Below the pieces are notes generated by a model. It worked only from the letters and a program-made list of their open reading frames with translations, was not told where the DNA came from and did no database searches. Shown in pieces: positions 1 to 13,496 of a DNA stretch of 64,000 nt. The stretch covers positions 4,402,001-4,466,000 of the forward strand of contig OZ004591.1 in the NCBI GenBank assembly GCA_963924555.1, read 5' to 3'. The stretch is from Crambe crambe. Taxonomy: Eukaryota > Porifera > Demospongiae > Poecilosclerida > Crambeidae. Numbering within the stretch: the first letter of the stretch is position 1; the number at the start of each line of letters is the position of its first letter. Position numbers and translations under genes: made by a program.

Positions 1-2176
1 ATGTGTTTAAATATATACCTGTACACAACACTTGAACAGGACAGCTGAGATGAGTGAAGTATAAACACATGTCTATTGTTTGATGGAGCACATTTGGAAT
101 ACTCTCTCACAGTTCAGGTGACTGAGGTATCGAGATTGTCACTCAGTAAATCACATTCCCTTACTTCTTTCCACTTCCTTGAGTCTAGATCCAATATCCA
201 CACATCACTTAGTGCCACATTATTAGCATCACGTCCCCCAGTCATTAAAAGTTTAGGATTGTCTCCACCATAGCCCAAACAGACTGCAACATGAGTACTT
301 CTTCCCACTGGACGAGGTATTCCTTCCTGATGGTCAAGTTTACTCCAGTGCTGCATAAAGGTACACAATAGGGAGAAAATCTATCAATCAAACAATTGTA
401 TGGAGGATAGTTATGGCACTTATTATTACCAAAAATGGCACATTTTAATCCTTATTATTCATCCATACATCTCACCATAGTAGTCAAGTCTATGATAAAT
501 GCATCATTGCTCCTCCCTATACCAGTGTGGTAACCCCCAAACAACACTGCACGGTGGCCATCAATCATGGTAAAGGAGAAACCAGCACAGGGAGGTGGCC
601 TTGTCCCACTGACAGTAGGGGAGGACCATGTACCTGCAATGGATTCATAGAAATATCTGTTACATGTAACTGAGTCTTGTACAGATCATGAAATGAAGTA
701 TTACTTCATCATGCATAATTGTTACAGAACTATGACACTGATGAAGTTTTAGGACTGCATCTTTATAGTGAAATCTTCCAGAACTAACAGGTATGGAAGG
801 AGGTGTCTGGTCAAACTCTTACAATTGACTTATTCTGAATATCAACTTTTTTCTTGGTATTTACATCATGTGATATCATGGAAGGGCTATAGCCTCGTAT
901 TCTGGCCTATTTTTTAGGCCTAGGTACGAGGCTAGGAAGGGGTATGGAATTTTGCATGAGGATTGTACTGTTAGTACTATGTCATAGTCAGTGAGGTATA
1001 GATAAGATGCAATGGAATGTGATACATTGCAATAGCTAACTAGTTATAAACTGCAATGGATTTGCCATCTATAAAGACAGTCTCCTATTAATAAACAGAT
1101 TCCTGTCTCAAGCAACCTACATAAGTAAAATATCGACCCACTTGATATGATATTATGTCTGTTGTTTTTAAATTTATGAGATGTCAGGATACGACAGACT
1201 AAAAGCCTTACAAGCTTCAAAATCAGCATAGTGACTTAGATCTGGATAGAAGTATGATTGATGGCCGTTTCAACCACTGCAAAGGAGACAGGCAAGCGTT
1301 AGGGATACAAGACTGAAAGCCTGCATGCAAGCTTCAAGTAACTTGGAATACGCATGCGCAATGTAATAATTAAGAACTGATCCAGTATGCTGGATCATGG
1401 AGTCACCAGACCCTTCGGTCTTATTGCGCGAGGGGCGGCTATGCCAGACTATAGTTCTTGAAGTGGCTGGTGTGATTTAGAACAAGCTGGTAACATGTAT
1501 ATCCCAGTTAAGAAGTGAATGTGTGATATTAATGATTATATGGGCATGGCCTTAAATAGATCCCATCATGTTTTTAAACTTTTCCCCAGTACCTAAAATC
1601 TTCAGATTTTTCTTTCTGTGCACTTTGTGTGAGACCACAATAATAATGATGTCCCTCACCTTTTTTGAGGTCAAAGGTGTGCATCTCGTTAGTACACCCA
1701 CTTCCATCAGTACGATTATCTTTTCTTACAAAATCTGCTCCTGACTGGGTGGGGCCTGATGGGATGCCATACCCACCAAACAGTACACATATTTCTCCCC
1801 ACACAACCATACCATGACCCCATTTCTTCATTGGACTGTCAGTACTGTGTGGTGCCAATTCCCTCCATGATGACGTCCTAGTGTTGAACTCATATAGAGA
1901 TCCATAATATGACTGCCCATCAAGCCCTCCATACGTGTAGATGATATGTCCTGAAGATGCACAGGCACCATAGTAGCACCAAGGGGGAGGGTCTCCTTTA
2001 GTTGTCTTTCTTGTCCAAGTCTCAAGGTAGGAATCGAAACTCTCGATGGACACTATCTTTTCCCCTCTACTCGTTGAAAAATCTTCAGTACATCCTCCCC
2101 ACATATAGATCTGTCCATCGACGGAAGAAAAGGAGGGAGCGATTCGAGGAGAGGGCTCGTAGAGAGGCACTGCCAT
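1..2176 (-). CDS. Kelch-repeat protein, 5' part (paralogue 'A0'), truncated by window edge
   Basis: This is the N-terminal half of a kelch beta-propeller protein of the family seen four more times in this window. The start ATG is at 2176 (MAVPLYEPSPR). Exons with GT-AG borders are 2176-1660, 633-476 and 350-165, and the gene continues off the left edge. Kelch signatures visible are QIYMWGG (with a Cys after GG), IIYTYGGLDG, CVLFGGYGIPSG and LLMTGGRDANN, each followed by a W-containing strand (SSWREL, RKWKE). Exon sizes (517, 158, 186) match the paralogues. Family knowledge says kelch propellers bind proteins. The C-terminal effector of this copy is outside the window, so it could be a kinase or Death type. 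No frame damage is seen in the visible exons. Confidence 0.8.
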
Positions 2177-2236
2177 TTCGCTTGAGCCCCACCCACCCAC
2201 AGCACCTCGAAACCACACCTATCGCTAAAAGCACTG

Positions 2237-5200
2237 CCCCGCCCCCTTGTACAGACTTTTATATTTTTGCACACAAATCAACTAGAAAAGGAGACAGAAC
2301 AATACAATTGCTAAGTCATACGTTGCAGACACATGTCCACACATCGAAGGCCGCTATCTCTGCAGGAATAGACCCAAGGCATTATATGGCTGTCTTTAAT
2401 AATGCGTGAGAGGGTCATTGGTATTCAGCACTATGAATAATACAAAACTGTGGAGGGTTGAGGGGGTATCATGCTACCTAGGTGCAGAGAGACTGAGAGT
2501 TAGAGGGAGGTGTCAGCATAGACAACAACCACTGTTGCATGGAGTAGCTATACATGAAACCAATTTGGTGAGTGTGCAAGTAGCAATCAAATGTTTCCCA
2601 GTACCTCCACCCTAGCTTTGACTTCAGTATAAAATGCTCCCATTTTCAGTATCTTACCATGAATTTCAGTATTTCAGCCATTATTTTATAAGTAGCTAAT
2701 GGTAATATAAATGTGTATAGCTAGTAAATTTCAGTATTTTTGAAAACTCTTTGGTCATATTTCAATAAAAATACTGATGAATCAGTATAGTTGGAGGCTC
2801 TGCAAGAAGTGGAAAGGACATCAGTCTCAGTAATATTCTGATCTCTCAAACACCTCCTCAGTTGGAAATTGATGTCCCACCTCCCAATCTCTTCCCAATA
2901 TCAGGACGCCTGCCCCCTCACCTCCTCCATATACATAGCTACCACCTTCACTCTAAGTGACTCTTCTTCGTGTAGGGTTAGTCAGTATAGCAGTTTCTAT
3001 GAACATCTAATTATGCGGCCTCCCTACATCACTGCCTCCCACCAAGCTGTCATGTCAGTGTAGCTAAGAGTTTTCTGTTTGGTTTAGGCAGTGATGTAGG
3101 GATCATTATTGAAGGCAGCATATTTTTATTGTTTGTTCACAGGAACTGCTATACAGACTAACCGTACATGGCCTTTTTACTTAGCATTCCTACGTATAAG
3201 GCAAAACAAACGTAGCTCACACTCATGATCAATCTATCAATGAACTTTAAGATTCCTAGGAAGTAGAATTAACACCGAAGTAAATGCTATGACTCTTACT
3301 GCATTGGAGCTGAATTGAATGCATGCATTGGAACTGTAATCCTATTCCTTAGCTAGCTATCTGTAGAATCTAATTAAGGGAGAATAATATACATAATTAT
3401 CATAAAAAGGGTAAGTGTACTAGTTCTATAGCTGTACAAACCTGAGCCACGCAGGGTTGCCATAGAAAGTTGGCACCACCAGGCAGCAGCATAGCTACTG
3501 TGTGTCTTCTTCCAAGATACAATTAGGTCATAATAATGCATAGCATGGCTACATGGTGTTTTTGGTTTCGTGGAAATTGACTGGGTAAAAACAGATAGCT
3601 ATTGTATCCCATTTTATATAGCTTGCTATTGTAAATATGCTTTGGTGCATTACACTGATAACTTATAAATGTACAACTTCAGTTGCCACTTAATGCATGT
3701 CAATCACCTAAATAAGGCCATATGTTATCCCGGCACATGGGTTGCCTTGTTCTCAGGCTCTCAGTGCGGGAACATTTCCCACTTCACTGGGAGCCTGCAT
3801 GGGAATGAGGCTATATGTCCACATGGGATGCATGCATGGGCATTATATGTAGGTAGATATCAAAAGCATTGTAGTGATGGATAGAAGTGATGTTGGTGAT
3901 GGAATGTTGTATCCTACCACCACATTGCAGTTGAATAACGGTTCTATTGTTTGCTATTAAGAGCGGACAACAGTAAAACAAAATAAAAGGCTTCTAGCTA
4001 AAATCAAATCATCGATTCTGTTCAGTGCTAAGAGAGCTATATAGAGTATTAGGCCGGTCAAACTCCATATCAGTATATAGCTATTCCTCTCCCTTCATTC
4101 CAATAGCTGCATTCCCTGCATTCACTTCATTCCCTTCATTCCATATTCATTCCAGTACCTATTCCATTCCACTTGTAATTTAAAATCAGTCCACACTCAC
4201 AGGAGAAGTTGGGATTCTTTAGCTTTTGGGGTCACCTGTCAATATTTGACACCTGTGGCTGTGACAGTGCATCAAAAAATATTCTGCAATAAATATCAGG
4301 TATGAATCTACCTGGAACCCTACAGTTACATTGGTCTAGTCTCAAGACAGAACCTATCATAGTCACATGCTAAGTCAGTATCACACTGGAACTCAACTTA
4401 ATGCTGTGTATCTGCTGCATTGGAACTAGAGTGAATGCTATGACTCTTTAGTTTTAGCTACTGCATTGCAGTTAGACTTACTACCATGCACGCATTGGAA
4501 CTGGAATTCTCTTAGTCTATATAGTTAGAATGAATGCAATAATCTAGCTAGTGCATTAAATTTTGATCTGGAATGAAATGAATGAAGAGTTTCTTAGCTA
4601 CATTTGAGTGGAAGCTTGCTCTATCATTAGCTAGCTCTATCATTAGCTAGCTAGGAGTTTCTGTAGACAGGAAAAAATCATAATAAAGTACACAAGTGTA
4701 AAGTATTACAAGCCTGAGCCATGCAGGGTTGCCACAAAAAAATAATTGTAATATCAAGTTGGCAATAGCATAGCTAGCTAGCTACTGTGTGTCTTTTTCC
4801 AAGAATTTATAACTAACTAGCTAACTGTATAATGGTATGCATGGCTTCATGGAGTTTTGGTTTTCGTGGAAATCAGTAGAAATACTATTGTATCCTATTT
4901 AGTTTCTCGAACATGCATGCTTTGATAGCTACTTCTCTGTTACTGATAATACTATAATTAGAGCTAAATGTACAACTTCAGTTGTCACTTCATGGCAATC
5001 ACCTAAGGCTGCACGTGGGCGATTCATATGTTTTTGTTTTCTTGGAAATTTGACAGACCCGTAGAAATAGATTGCGTCTTGCTACATCTCAAATTTCTCT
5101 AACATGCTTTGATGTTTCTCTATTACTGATAACTTAGTTAGCTATAATTAGCTAATTTAAGTTGCCATTAATTTTTATGGCAATCACCTAAGGCTGCATG

Positions 5201-8100
5201 TGGGCATATTAAGTTTGATATGCATGACATGGCTTCATAATGTTTTGGTTTTCGTGGAAATCGACAGACCCAGCTAGATTACATAACTTGCTATAATGTA
5301 TTTCTCAAAAGATGCCTCTCTATATGGAGAACTGCATAACTTCAGTTGCCACTTTATGTTGATCACCTAAGGCTGTTGGTGTATAGCTAGCCAGGCTAAA
5401 GTGCATGTGACCAATAAACCACCTCAAATGATCCTCCCAACCCACTTATATGCAGGCATTCTACGTAGCTAGTTGTAAAGGTAGCTGGTAGTTTTAGCAG
5501 CTCACTAAATGACAGTTTATTGATAGTGTCAGGAGCTTCAGGTTCAGGCTCAAAAGCTATATTATTTCACTTGTCGATGTACATTCAGCCATCTTTCCCC
5601 TATGTCATAAAACTACCAACCCAGATTTTGCTGAGTCAATACTGACTATAGATGCAGCTGGATGTGTGCTTGCAAAGTGTATATATGTATACATGTTGTC
5701 AGCCACTAAAATTCTAACTATAATTATAGCTCTATTTATCTTATGTTCAGCACACCTTAAATTCTACCAATAATGCTCAAATGACCTAAAATTGCTCAAA
5801 AAAAAAAAAAAGCCAGCATGCATAAAAATTGCATGTGTAGCTAGTCAAGTTATACGTAACTATGCAGAAAAGTCCTGTCCATCAGACCTGTCAAGAAAAA
5901 AGATATTAAAGACTAGTTCTCTGGCATTTGCTATACACGTATAAGGTATACACATCAAAGCATTAGATATAACATTAATTGTGTGCATGAAAATTTCAGA
6001 ATAGCATTCTATTATGGGGAGCATGATAATTTCTAGTGCATGGATTGTACAGGCATTTCACAGGTATAATAGCCATTGCTACTGTCCTATGATAGCTCAA
6101 AATGAACTATCATCAGTATAGCTAATAGCTATAACTGGAAGAGACCCTTTTAGTGACTAGCTGTGTGCTTGACTTGACTACATAGTCATTATGATGGTGA
6201 CTTAATCAAATTCTTCTTTCTCTCTCACGATAGCTAATTGCTATAAGCTATAATTTCTTACCCTTCATGGTTATGTCAATAGTGCACTAGTGGTATGCTT
6301 GAGGTTAAATTAGTAAGAATAATTTTATTTGGCTATAGCAATGATATAAAGGCTACTTGCTATTATAATTATAATGGATATAGCTATGCACTTAACAGAA
6401 GCACACCAAATTTTATTTTTCTACGGACACCAGAGCATACACCATTCTCCTTATTGTGAATATGTGATAGTACTTGAAAAAGGTGTCTTATCAGTGCAAA
6501 ACATTAAAAGCTGTTTAATGCTTGATCTCCAATATGGCGACCTTTGGGGAGCACAAATCTAATGTTTAAGAGCTGCATTTTAGTTGCAAACAGCCAGCTA
6601 CGACATTTCTCTCCATTGACCTTTGAACCCAGATCCCCTAGCAGACTACATGATATTTCTGCTTCTGACCCTTTAATACATTCTATGGTTCAGTAACAAG
6701 TGATAACAAAAGTCCAATAATAGTTGCAATTCCAAGCATGCATGTTTTTTGCGATGCTACAATTGGAACCCACAGTGTGCTGTGGCCGGCAGTACTGTAG
6801 TCTTTCTCACATAATCTGGCTGTGTACATCCATAGAAAAAAATGGATTCCATGAGTTTTTCTCTTATGGTATACCTAGTATAATACACAGTCAGTTTGTG
6901 ATAGGTGCAGTTTTATGAATTAATCTTTTTTTTTTATTTTTAGCTACATGATAACACTTTCTTGCTGGGAAGCTAGCTAGCTATAGCTAAATCTAGTCTA
7001 TTTTGTATAGCTACCAGCAAATAATCAATCGAGTGTCTCTTCCCCCATATTTGTGCATTGCTCCGAGGCTACTATTATTATGAGGTATATGAGTTTTTTT
7101 TCTCTAATAAATTACATTGATTACATTGCAAGCAATGAGGTGGGCCAACTAGCCATTAGCTATTAAGGCCCCCTTGAAGGGAGTAGGTGTAAGAATGAGA
7201 GAGAAGAGGTAAGAAAAATAAGACTAATGAGACTGACTAAAACAAGTTTTCTATTGAATTTTATCACGTAAGCTGAGAGAAATAAGAAGTTTGAAACAAA
7301 CTTGTTCACAATTTAAAGGTAAAGTTACAATTTACAAGGTAAAGTTTACAAGGTAAAGTTTACTGAACTCTATAGGAAAACCTAGCTATTTGTAGTTCTG
7401 AGATTGAAGTTTGTTCCAATTTTGAAATGATTATGCTTGCTCACAATAGTTGACTAAGTGGCAAATGTATCACTTTTCTGGTTCTTTGCTCCACCAATTC
7501 AGTTTGTATCCCACCCAAGTGTGTCAGCTATGCAAGCTAGCAGGGTCAGGGCCTATCATCATTCAGCAGGGGAAAAAATTCATGCAAGGTAGCTCCCATA
7601 ACCACCATTCTGACACACTAGCTAGCTAATCCCTACTGTACTACTTCAGATAGAAATTCCAACTTCACTTCCAAAGGTTTTTGTGCCCATTTGTAGGACT
7701 CAGATTTCCATGGATGGTTGCCTGCATGAGTTGCATGGACCTGCTTCATTAGCCACACAGTAGCTATAGCCTATAATTATTATACCCTCCACAATTTTCT
7801 TTGTAGTCATCAAATATTAGTTTGGCCATAGCAGCAGTAGTTCCCATGACCATGCTTATGTTGTTTTGTGATTTTACTATCAGTGATGCTGCTTTAATTC
7901 TCTCTTACTCAGAAAGTGCATGATAAAATAACATTTGATGTATTTTAGGGTGCATTTTAAAAATTTACAAATTGCACTGCACATAAATAATTTGAATGTG
8001 TAGCAATAAAATAAATTGCTCAATAATTTTTGACTGCTAGAACTTTGTGTCAAATTTGAAAGTATAAAAAAAGTGAACATCATTAGCTAACTAACTATGA
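2237..8100. other. Gene-free AT-rich intergenic region
   Basis: I see no ORF with recognisable domains or a convincing splice structure on either strand. The DNA is AT-rich, full of AGCTAGCT/TAGCTA motifs, with a short CATTCC-rich run near 4085-4170, poly-A near 5797-5812, and the diverged repeats described separately (about 3540-5390). It separates the A0 gene start (2176) from the 3' end of the kelch-Death gene (8107). Confidence 0.6.
3540..5390. repeat. Diverged tandem repeat family, unit roughly 180-250 bp, at least four copies
   Basis: Copies are recognised by a shared order of motifs: a TGGTTTTCGTGGAAAT-like string, then TATTGTATCC/ATTGCGTC, then CATGCTTTGATG with CTGATAACT, then CAACTTCAGTTGCCACT and CAATCACCTAAGGC. 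They start near 3550, 4850, 5025 and 5220. A second shared string (CTGAGCCAYGCAGGGTTGCCA ... GCTACTGTGTGTCTT) occurs at about 3442 and 4715. The copies are diverged by indels and have no coding content. Confidence 0.65.
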
Positions 8101-8106
8101 AGTGTA

Positions 8107-11100
8107 TCATGTGCAGTATTTTGTGGTGAGTGAAGTTGCTAGACTTGGATTGAATAGTCTCACAGCATCTATGATGGCTTTCCATGTTGGGGGAGGGTCC
8201 ACTGTCTTCAGCCACATTTCAAGAACCTCGATGAGAGCTGCTTTGTCTTCCTTTGTCTTGAATGTGTCGAGTTCTCCTGACTTCAGCTGCAACTGGATAC
8301 CAATGAACCTCCACTCACTGGCCACTGTAGTGTAGAGTTCACTTGTGAGGTCTTTGAGAGTTGGTTTTTGCAGGAGTAGGTTTTGTGAAGGAATTGATGA
8401 TGACTGAAAGGTGTATCCAGGAGGTGTGGCCATTGTAACTTGAGAATCTATTAATGTGAAGATCAGCCATGATCTCATGGGAATCCCCCATGGTACCTCA
8501 ACATCAAGAACTCCCATAACTATGTTAGTCATAATTATCCCAGCATTCCAAGTTTTTTATATTAAAGTTTGTGATATTTAGCTATATATACCATAGAGGC
8601 TCTAGGAGTATAGCTCAGTGTTTGTACTTACTAATTCGTTCAGAAGATTGAGCAGTGCTGGCCCCAGTCTGTGAAAAGCATAATAATGATTAAGATAGGA
8701 ACTATGATAAAAAAAAATCTCAACATTCATAGCTACAACTGGTAGCTATGGATCAGTCATAATAAAGAAGACTTACATTAGGTGCTGATGCTACTGGGGA
8801 AATCCCTGGTTGGTTTCCAGATAATGGCAGAGATTGCACTGGAGGCAATACTAATAAAAAAAATTACATCGATATCAACTGCAAGTGGATTTTTATCTAT
8901 CTATATATATCTTTATCATGGCATGCCATAGCTATAGTTGACATTACCATGAGATGAAATACACAGTACAAAGTAAGTGTAAGGTTCCTCAGCACCAAGA
9001 AGGTCAATGCTGTGTCTCAGATCAGATCTGTGACATCAAGAGGTAAGGCATCCTGGGGTAAGTGGAGCTTGAAGCCATAATCCTTCAAAGTGAAACTGAG
9101 AGTTTCTCCTCTGTAAGCAAACGAGGTTGATCCAATCACGTCCATTCCTCTCACATACTCTAATTGTTATACAAACATGATGGACATAATAATGTGGATT
9201 AGCTCTCATATTATCAGCATTCTATATTTACCATTCACTGAAGCACACATATTGGAAACTGTAGTCTGAGTTGCAATGGAATCAGTGGAAACTGAAGACT
9301 GAGTTGCCATGAAATCTGAAGATATAATTATTATAACTAACATTGATCTCACAATAGAGTAAGGAACAAGGTGCAATGAATTGATTACTAACTCAGCTAT
9401 ACACACTCTATTTCAGCTTCACCTAATTTCCTTCTTTGTTTCTCTGCTATCCTGTGCTTCCCTGGCATGTTGATCAGAAAATTGGCATAACTTAAGTACA
9501 TGCAGGGCAGAAAATTCTGACCGTTCAATACGTCTGACCCATAAGTTATACTCAGGCCTACCCACTATGCCTGCTCTCTGCTTTTATAGCAGCCATCTTC
9601 TTTGCATCTGTAGCTCTCTCCTCAGCTGTGTGCACTCTTCTTTCAGTTTCGCTGCCTCTGTGACTCGTTCAGTAGTTATTTATGCTTATGTCTACTAATA
9701 AGTTGGTCAACGGCTGATTGACCAAGTTTATAATTTGGCAGTATCCTCTCTGATCATAATTATTTCCCAGCAGAAATATTAAGCTAACTACCTGTAGATA
9801 TTCTCTCTGCTTCCATGACTCTCTCTTTAGCTCTTCTTTCAATTTCTGCAATCCTCCTCGTAGCTTCTCTTGCTTGTTGTTCAACTACTTTTGTTCGTCG
9901 ATTAGACTCTATACAGGGAAGGCAATGAGTTTTGATGATTGTTACAACTATGGATGTAGCTAGCATTGTATATAACTACATTATTGTAGTGATCTTATTG
10001 TAGTGATCCAGCTATACCTGCTGATAATCTCCTCTCTGCTTCTGTAGCTCTCTCCTCAGCTATGTGCACTCTCCTTTCAGCTTCACACACATGATTGGAT
10101 TCTATTAGGATTGGGGGTCACAGAAGTCTTCCCTACTGTATACACACATTACTATATACCTGCTGACACTCTCCTCTCAGCTTTCCTGACTCTCTCTTCC
10201 AGATCCTTCATTTTCTTTCTGATTCTCTCATTTGTCCCTCTCTGGCTGTTGTCAGCTACATCTGTCAGCACCCACTCTCCAGTGAGAGACTGCAACTCTG
10301 CAAGATAACAGATGATATAGTCTGTGAACTGTGACTGCGAAAATTGGAAAACCATGGATCTGGAAATTTCTGACCAATCACTAAATAAAACTTTTGACCA
10401 ATCACTAAATAATACTTTTGACCAATCACTAAATAAAATGTCTGACCTATCACTAATAGCTACCCTGTATTACAATTGAACTCAGATTTGAGAATAACTA
10501 TAGTCCATATTGACTCAATTAATGCTATAGCTACACATGCATTATTTTAAGCATGAGTCGATAGTATTAGAGTCTCTCTTTAATGAGAGCTGATCTATTG
10601 GTAGTACGTACAAACTTACCAAATCGTAGCACAGTGGTCTTGGCTGATTTCTTGTAGTCATCAGTAGTCATGCAACTCTTTGACCACTCACCAAGCATGA
10701 CAACTTCTGTAACTCCTGGACTGATAGTAGAGGCAGCAGCACAATGGCAAAACATTGACTGCAGACTTGGAACTTGGACCTGCACATCAAATATACACAC
10801 ATGATTAAGAATTAGATCATGAACATGTGGGGGCTGAATTCATGAGTAGATATCGCTATGGCAATGTGTCCTATAGCTAGCTATGGAAGCACCTGTATAA
10901 AATGGGTGGACCTATAGTAGTGATTCCGGAAGCTAGACCTGCCCACATATAACTAGCTCTATCTCAGAGATCAATCAACACATGAACGCTTAACTCATAT
11001 CCAGCAGCAGCTTAATAAATATACTAACTACTCAAACACCAAATGAACCAGTGTGTTATGTTCACAGTTAGCGCCATTATTTTTTAGTTCTATGGAGATT

Positions 11101-12650
11101 TATATGAGGAAAACGGTAAATCTGTATAACATCTATGTGCTTCACCTGTTCCTTGGTTAACCCATACCAGCAGGTAGGCCTTGTTATAAGCTAGCTAGTG
11201 ATACCTAAACATCAAGCGCTTCTATAACCGTCAGGCTGCGCTGGCCGGCCAAAGTTTCAGGAAATGTATGGCTTCCGGAATCGCTACCTATAGCTATCAG
11301 TTACCTCTTTCCACTTCCCTGAGTCTAGATCCAACATCCATACATCACTTAGTCTCATATTCTTAGAGTTAAGTCCCCCAATCACTAACAGTTTAGGATT
11401 GTCCCTACCATAGCCCAAACAGACTGCAACATGATAATATCTTGCCACTGGACAAGGTACTCCTTCCTGATGGGTAAGTTTTCGCCAGTACTACACAAAT
11501 TTACAATATAATATTACAGTGATACAATATCTGACATGTAAGGACAAAGGTGTGGTAGCTATGCTGACTAATCACAAATAAATCTGGTCTCCCATCACTG
11601 CATGGTTATCCTCCCAGACTAAATTTTCTGTCACTATTGGTCCAGCCATATGCATGCATGCATGCATGCATGTGCAGACACATTAATAATGTGCATACTT
11701 ATTATTGTACCATCTGTTAATGAGCAGCAGCTAGCTATGACAAAGAGAACATCTCTGATAATTGCTAAACTAGTCCAATTGGTGCACAGAAGAATAAGGA
11801 TACTTTGGTAGTTGAGATTATGAAGATTGAGATGGTGCAGGGGAATGTATAATAACCTTGTTAGATATTCAATTTTGGAAAAAAATCTAAAGATCCCAGA
11901 ACATCATCATCTCACCATAGTAGTCAAGTCTATGATGTAGACATCATTGCTCTTCCTCTTTCCACTGTGGTAACCTCCAAACAACACTGCATGATTGTCG
12001 TCCATCATAGTGAAGGAGAAATCAGAACAGGGTGGAGGCCTCGTCCCACTGACTATAGGGGAGGACCATGTACCTGCAAAGATGTATGGAAAACCTAGCC
12101 TGTACATGTATCTTAAGGTAAATGATCCCCCACCTTTTTTGAGGTCAAAGATGTGCATCTCATTAGTCCACCAACTACCATTAATTCGACTATTATTTCT
12201 TACAAATTCTACTCCTGATTGGATGGGACCTGATGGGATGCCATACCCTCCAAACAATACACATTTCTCTCCACAAACAGCCATATCATGACCCCATTTC
12301 TTCATTGGACTGTTAGCACAGTGTGGTGCCAATTCCCTCCACGATGACGTCCTAGTGTTGAACTCATAAAGAGATCCATAACGTGCCTGTCCATCAGTCC
12401 CTCCATACGTGTAAATATTATGTCCTGAAGATGCACAGGCACCACGGTAGAGCCAAAGGGGAGGGTCGCCTTCAGTTGTCTCACTTGTCCAAGACTCAAG
12501 GTAGCAATCAAAAGTCTCGATGGAAACCATCTTTTTCCCTCTTAACATAGAGAAATCTTCAGTACGTCCTCCCCACATATAGATCTGTCCATCTACGGCA
12601 GAAATGAAGGGAGCAAATCGAGGAGAGGGCTCGTCGAAGTGCACTGACAT
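8107..12650 (-). CDS. Kelch / coiled-coil / ZU5-like / Death-domain protein (gene A)
   Basis: Start ATG at 12650 (MSVHFDEPSPR). Exons: 12650-12134, 12073-11916, 11490-11305, 10779-10620 (kelch); 10297-10160 (linker ELQSLTGEWVLTD); 10101-10018 and 9908-9792 (EAERR-type coiled coil); then 9315-9233, about 9157-8945, 8850-8777, 8671-8633 and a last exon ending at the stop at 8107. The last exon carries a Death domain: LTSELYTTVASEW, then IGIQL, EVLEMWLK and PTWKAIIDAVR, the usual W/L/WL/TW pattern. The exon near 9150 resembles the start of a ZU5 domain (GETLSFTLKDYGFKL then LPQDALP); this call is tentative. Death domains mediate homotypic assembly of signalling complexes. Odd points: a doubled GATCT at about 9028 breaks the frame inside the ZU5-like exon, and a coiled-coil exon remnant at 9600-9670 lacks an acceptor. 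The 3' half may therefore be decaying or mis-assembled. The neighbours carry a kinase in the same position. Confidence 0.7.
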
Positions 12651-12851
12651 TTTGCTCGAGCCCCACCCACTGACCTACCTTTTGCTCGAGCCCCACCCAC
12701 TTTGTAAACCTTAAACAGCTTCCTGTTTACACCCACTTTTTAAAAAGAACTCATAGCTACTTAGCTAAAAGAAATTTTTTTGTGAACATTTGTTTAGTTC
12801 ATTCAAACAAAAGTTGGGTACTGTACTTCATGCATCTTCAAGTCCACCCAG

Positions 12852-13496
12852 GTGTCTGAATTCACTGGACTGGACTACTGGACTGGACTACTGGACTGGA
12901 CTACTGGAATGGACTACTGGACTGGATTACTGGAATGGACTACTGGAATGGACTACTGGAATGGACTACTGGACTGACCATTCACCTTAAACTTGACATC
13001 ATAGACTGGAAGTCAACCAAGTTACATTAGTACTTTTGTTTAACACTTAAAGTGGTAGCTCGTACATGCCACAGACCCTGGTACATGTGAGACTATAGAA
13101 GTGCATATCAAAGATAAACATCTACACTAAGGGGTTGTGTCCCTAGGGAGTCCTGATTTGGAGCCCCCCTCTGTATCAACCTGTGTCCAACTATGTAGTA
13201 TCAAATTTGGCTAGCTCTTATACAAGTAGATTCTATGGGCCTTACCTTTATTTTGTGCAAGACAACAGAGGTATGGAAGATGAAATTACTAGTGTAGCTA
13301 TTAGTAATTTCTGCAATTACTAAATACTAGCTAGAGACTAGCTATTAGTTTTAGTGCTTTGATGTACAAGAGTCTGTGACTAGCACTTGCATAGTAGTGG
13401 TGTTAAAAAATTACTAGTGCAGCTACCAGTAGTTACTGCCCAGTATTTAATAGGTGAAAGGTCAGTCCAGTAGTCCAGTCCAGTGAATTCAGACAC
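12852..13496. mobile_element. 645-bp element with ~34-bp terminal inverted repeats inserted in the kinase relic
   Basis: The left end GTGTCTGAATTCACTGGACT (12852 onward) is the reverse complement of the right end around 13463-13496. The match continues through GGACTACTGGACT, about 34 bp in all. CCAG flanks both ends (12848-12851 and 13497-13500), a likely target-site duplication; the intact paralogues read CCACCCAGTGCTGG across the empty site. There is no transposase ORF, so this is a non-autonomous (MITE-like) element. Confidence 0.7.
12864..12976. repeat. Minisatellite GGACTACTGGA(C/A)T
   Basis: Around nine imperfect head-to-tail units of TGGACTAC(TGGACT/TGGAAT) expand the inner part of the left inverted repeat of the element at 12852-13496. 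The right end has only about two units, so expansion happened on one arm only. Confidence 0.8.

Noticed and set aside
2002-2409. 135-codon plus-strand frame near the A0 start
   Set aside because: Overlaps kelch exon 1 antisense and continues into non-coding DNA without any domain or splice support.
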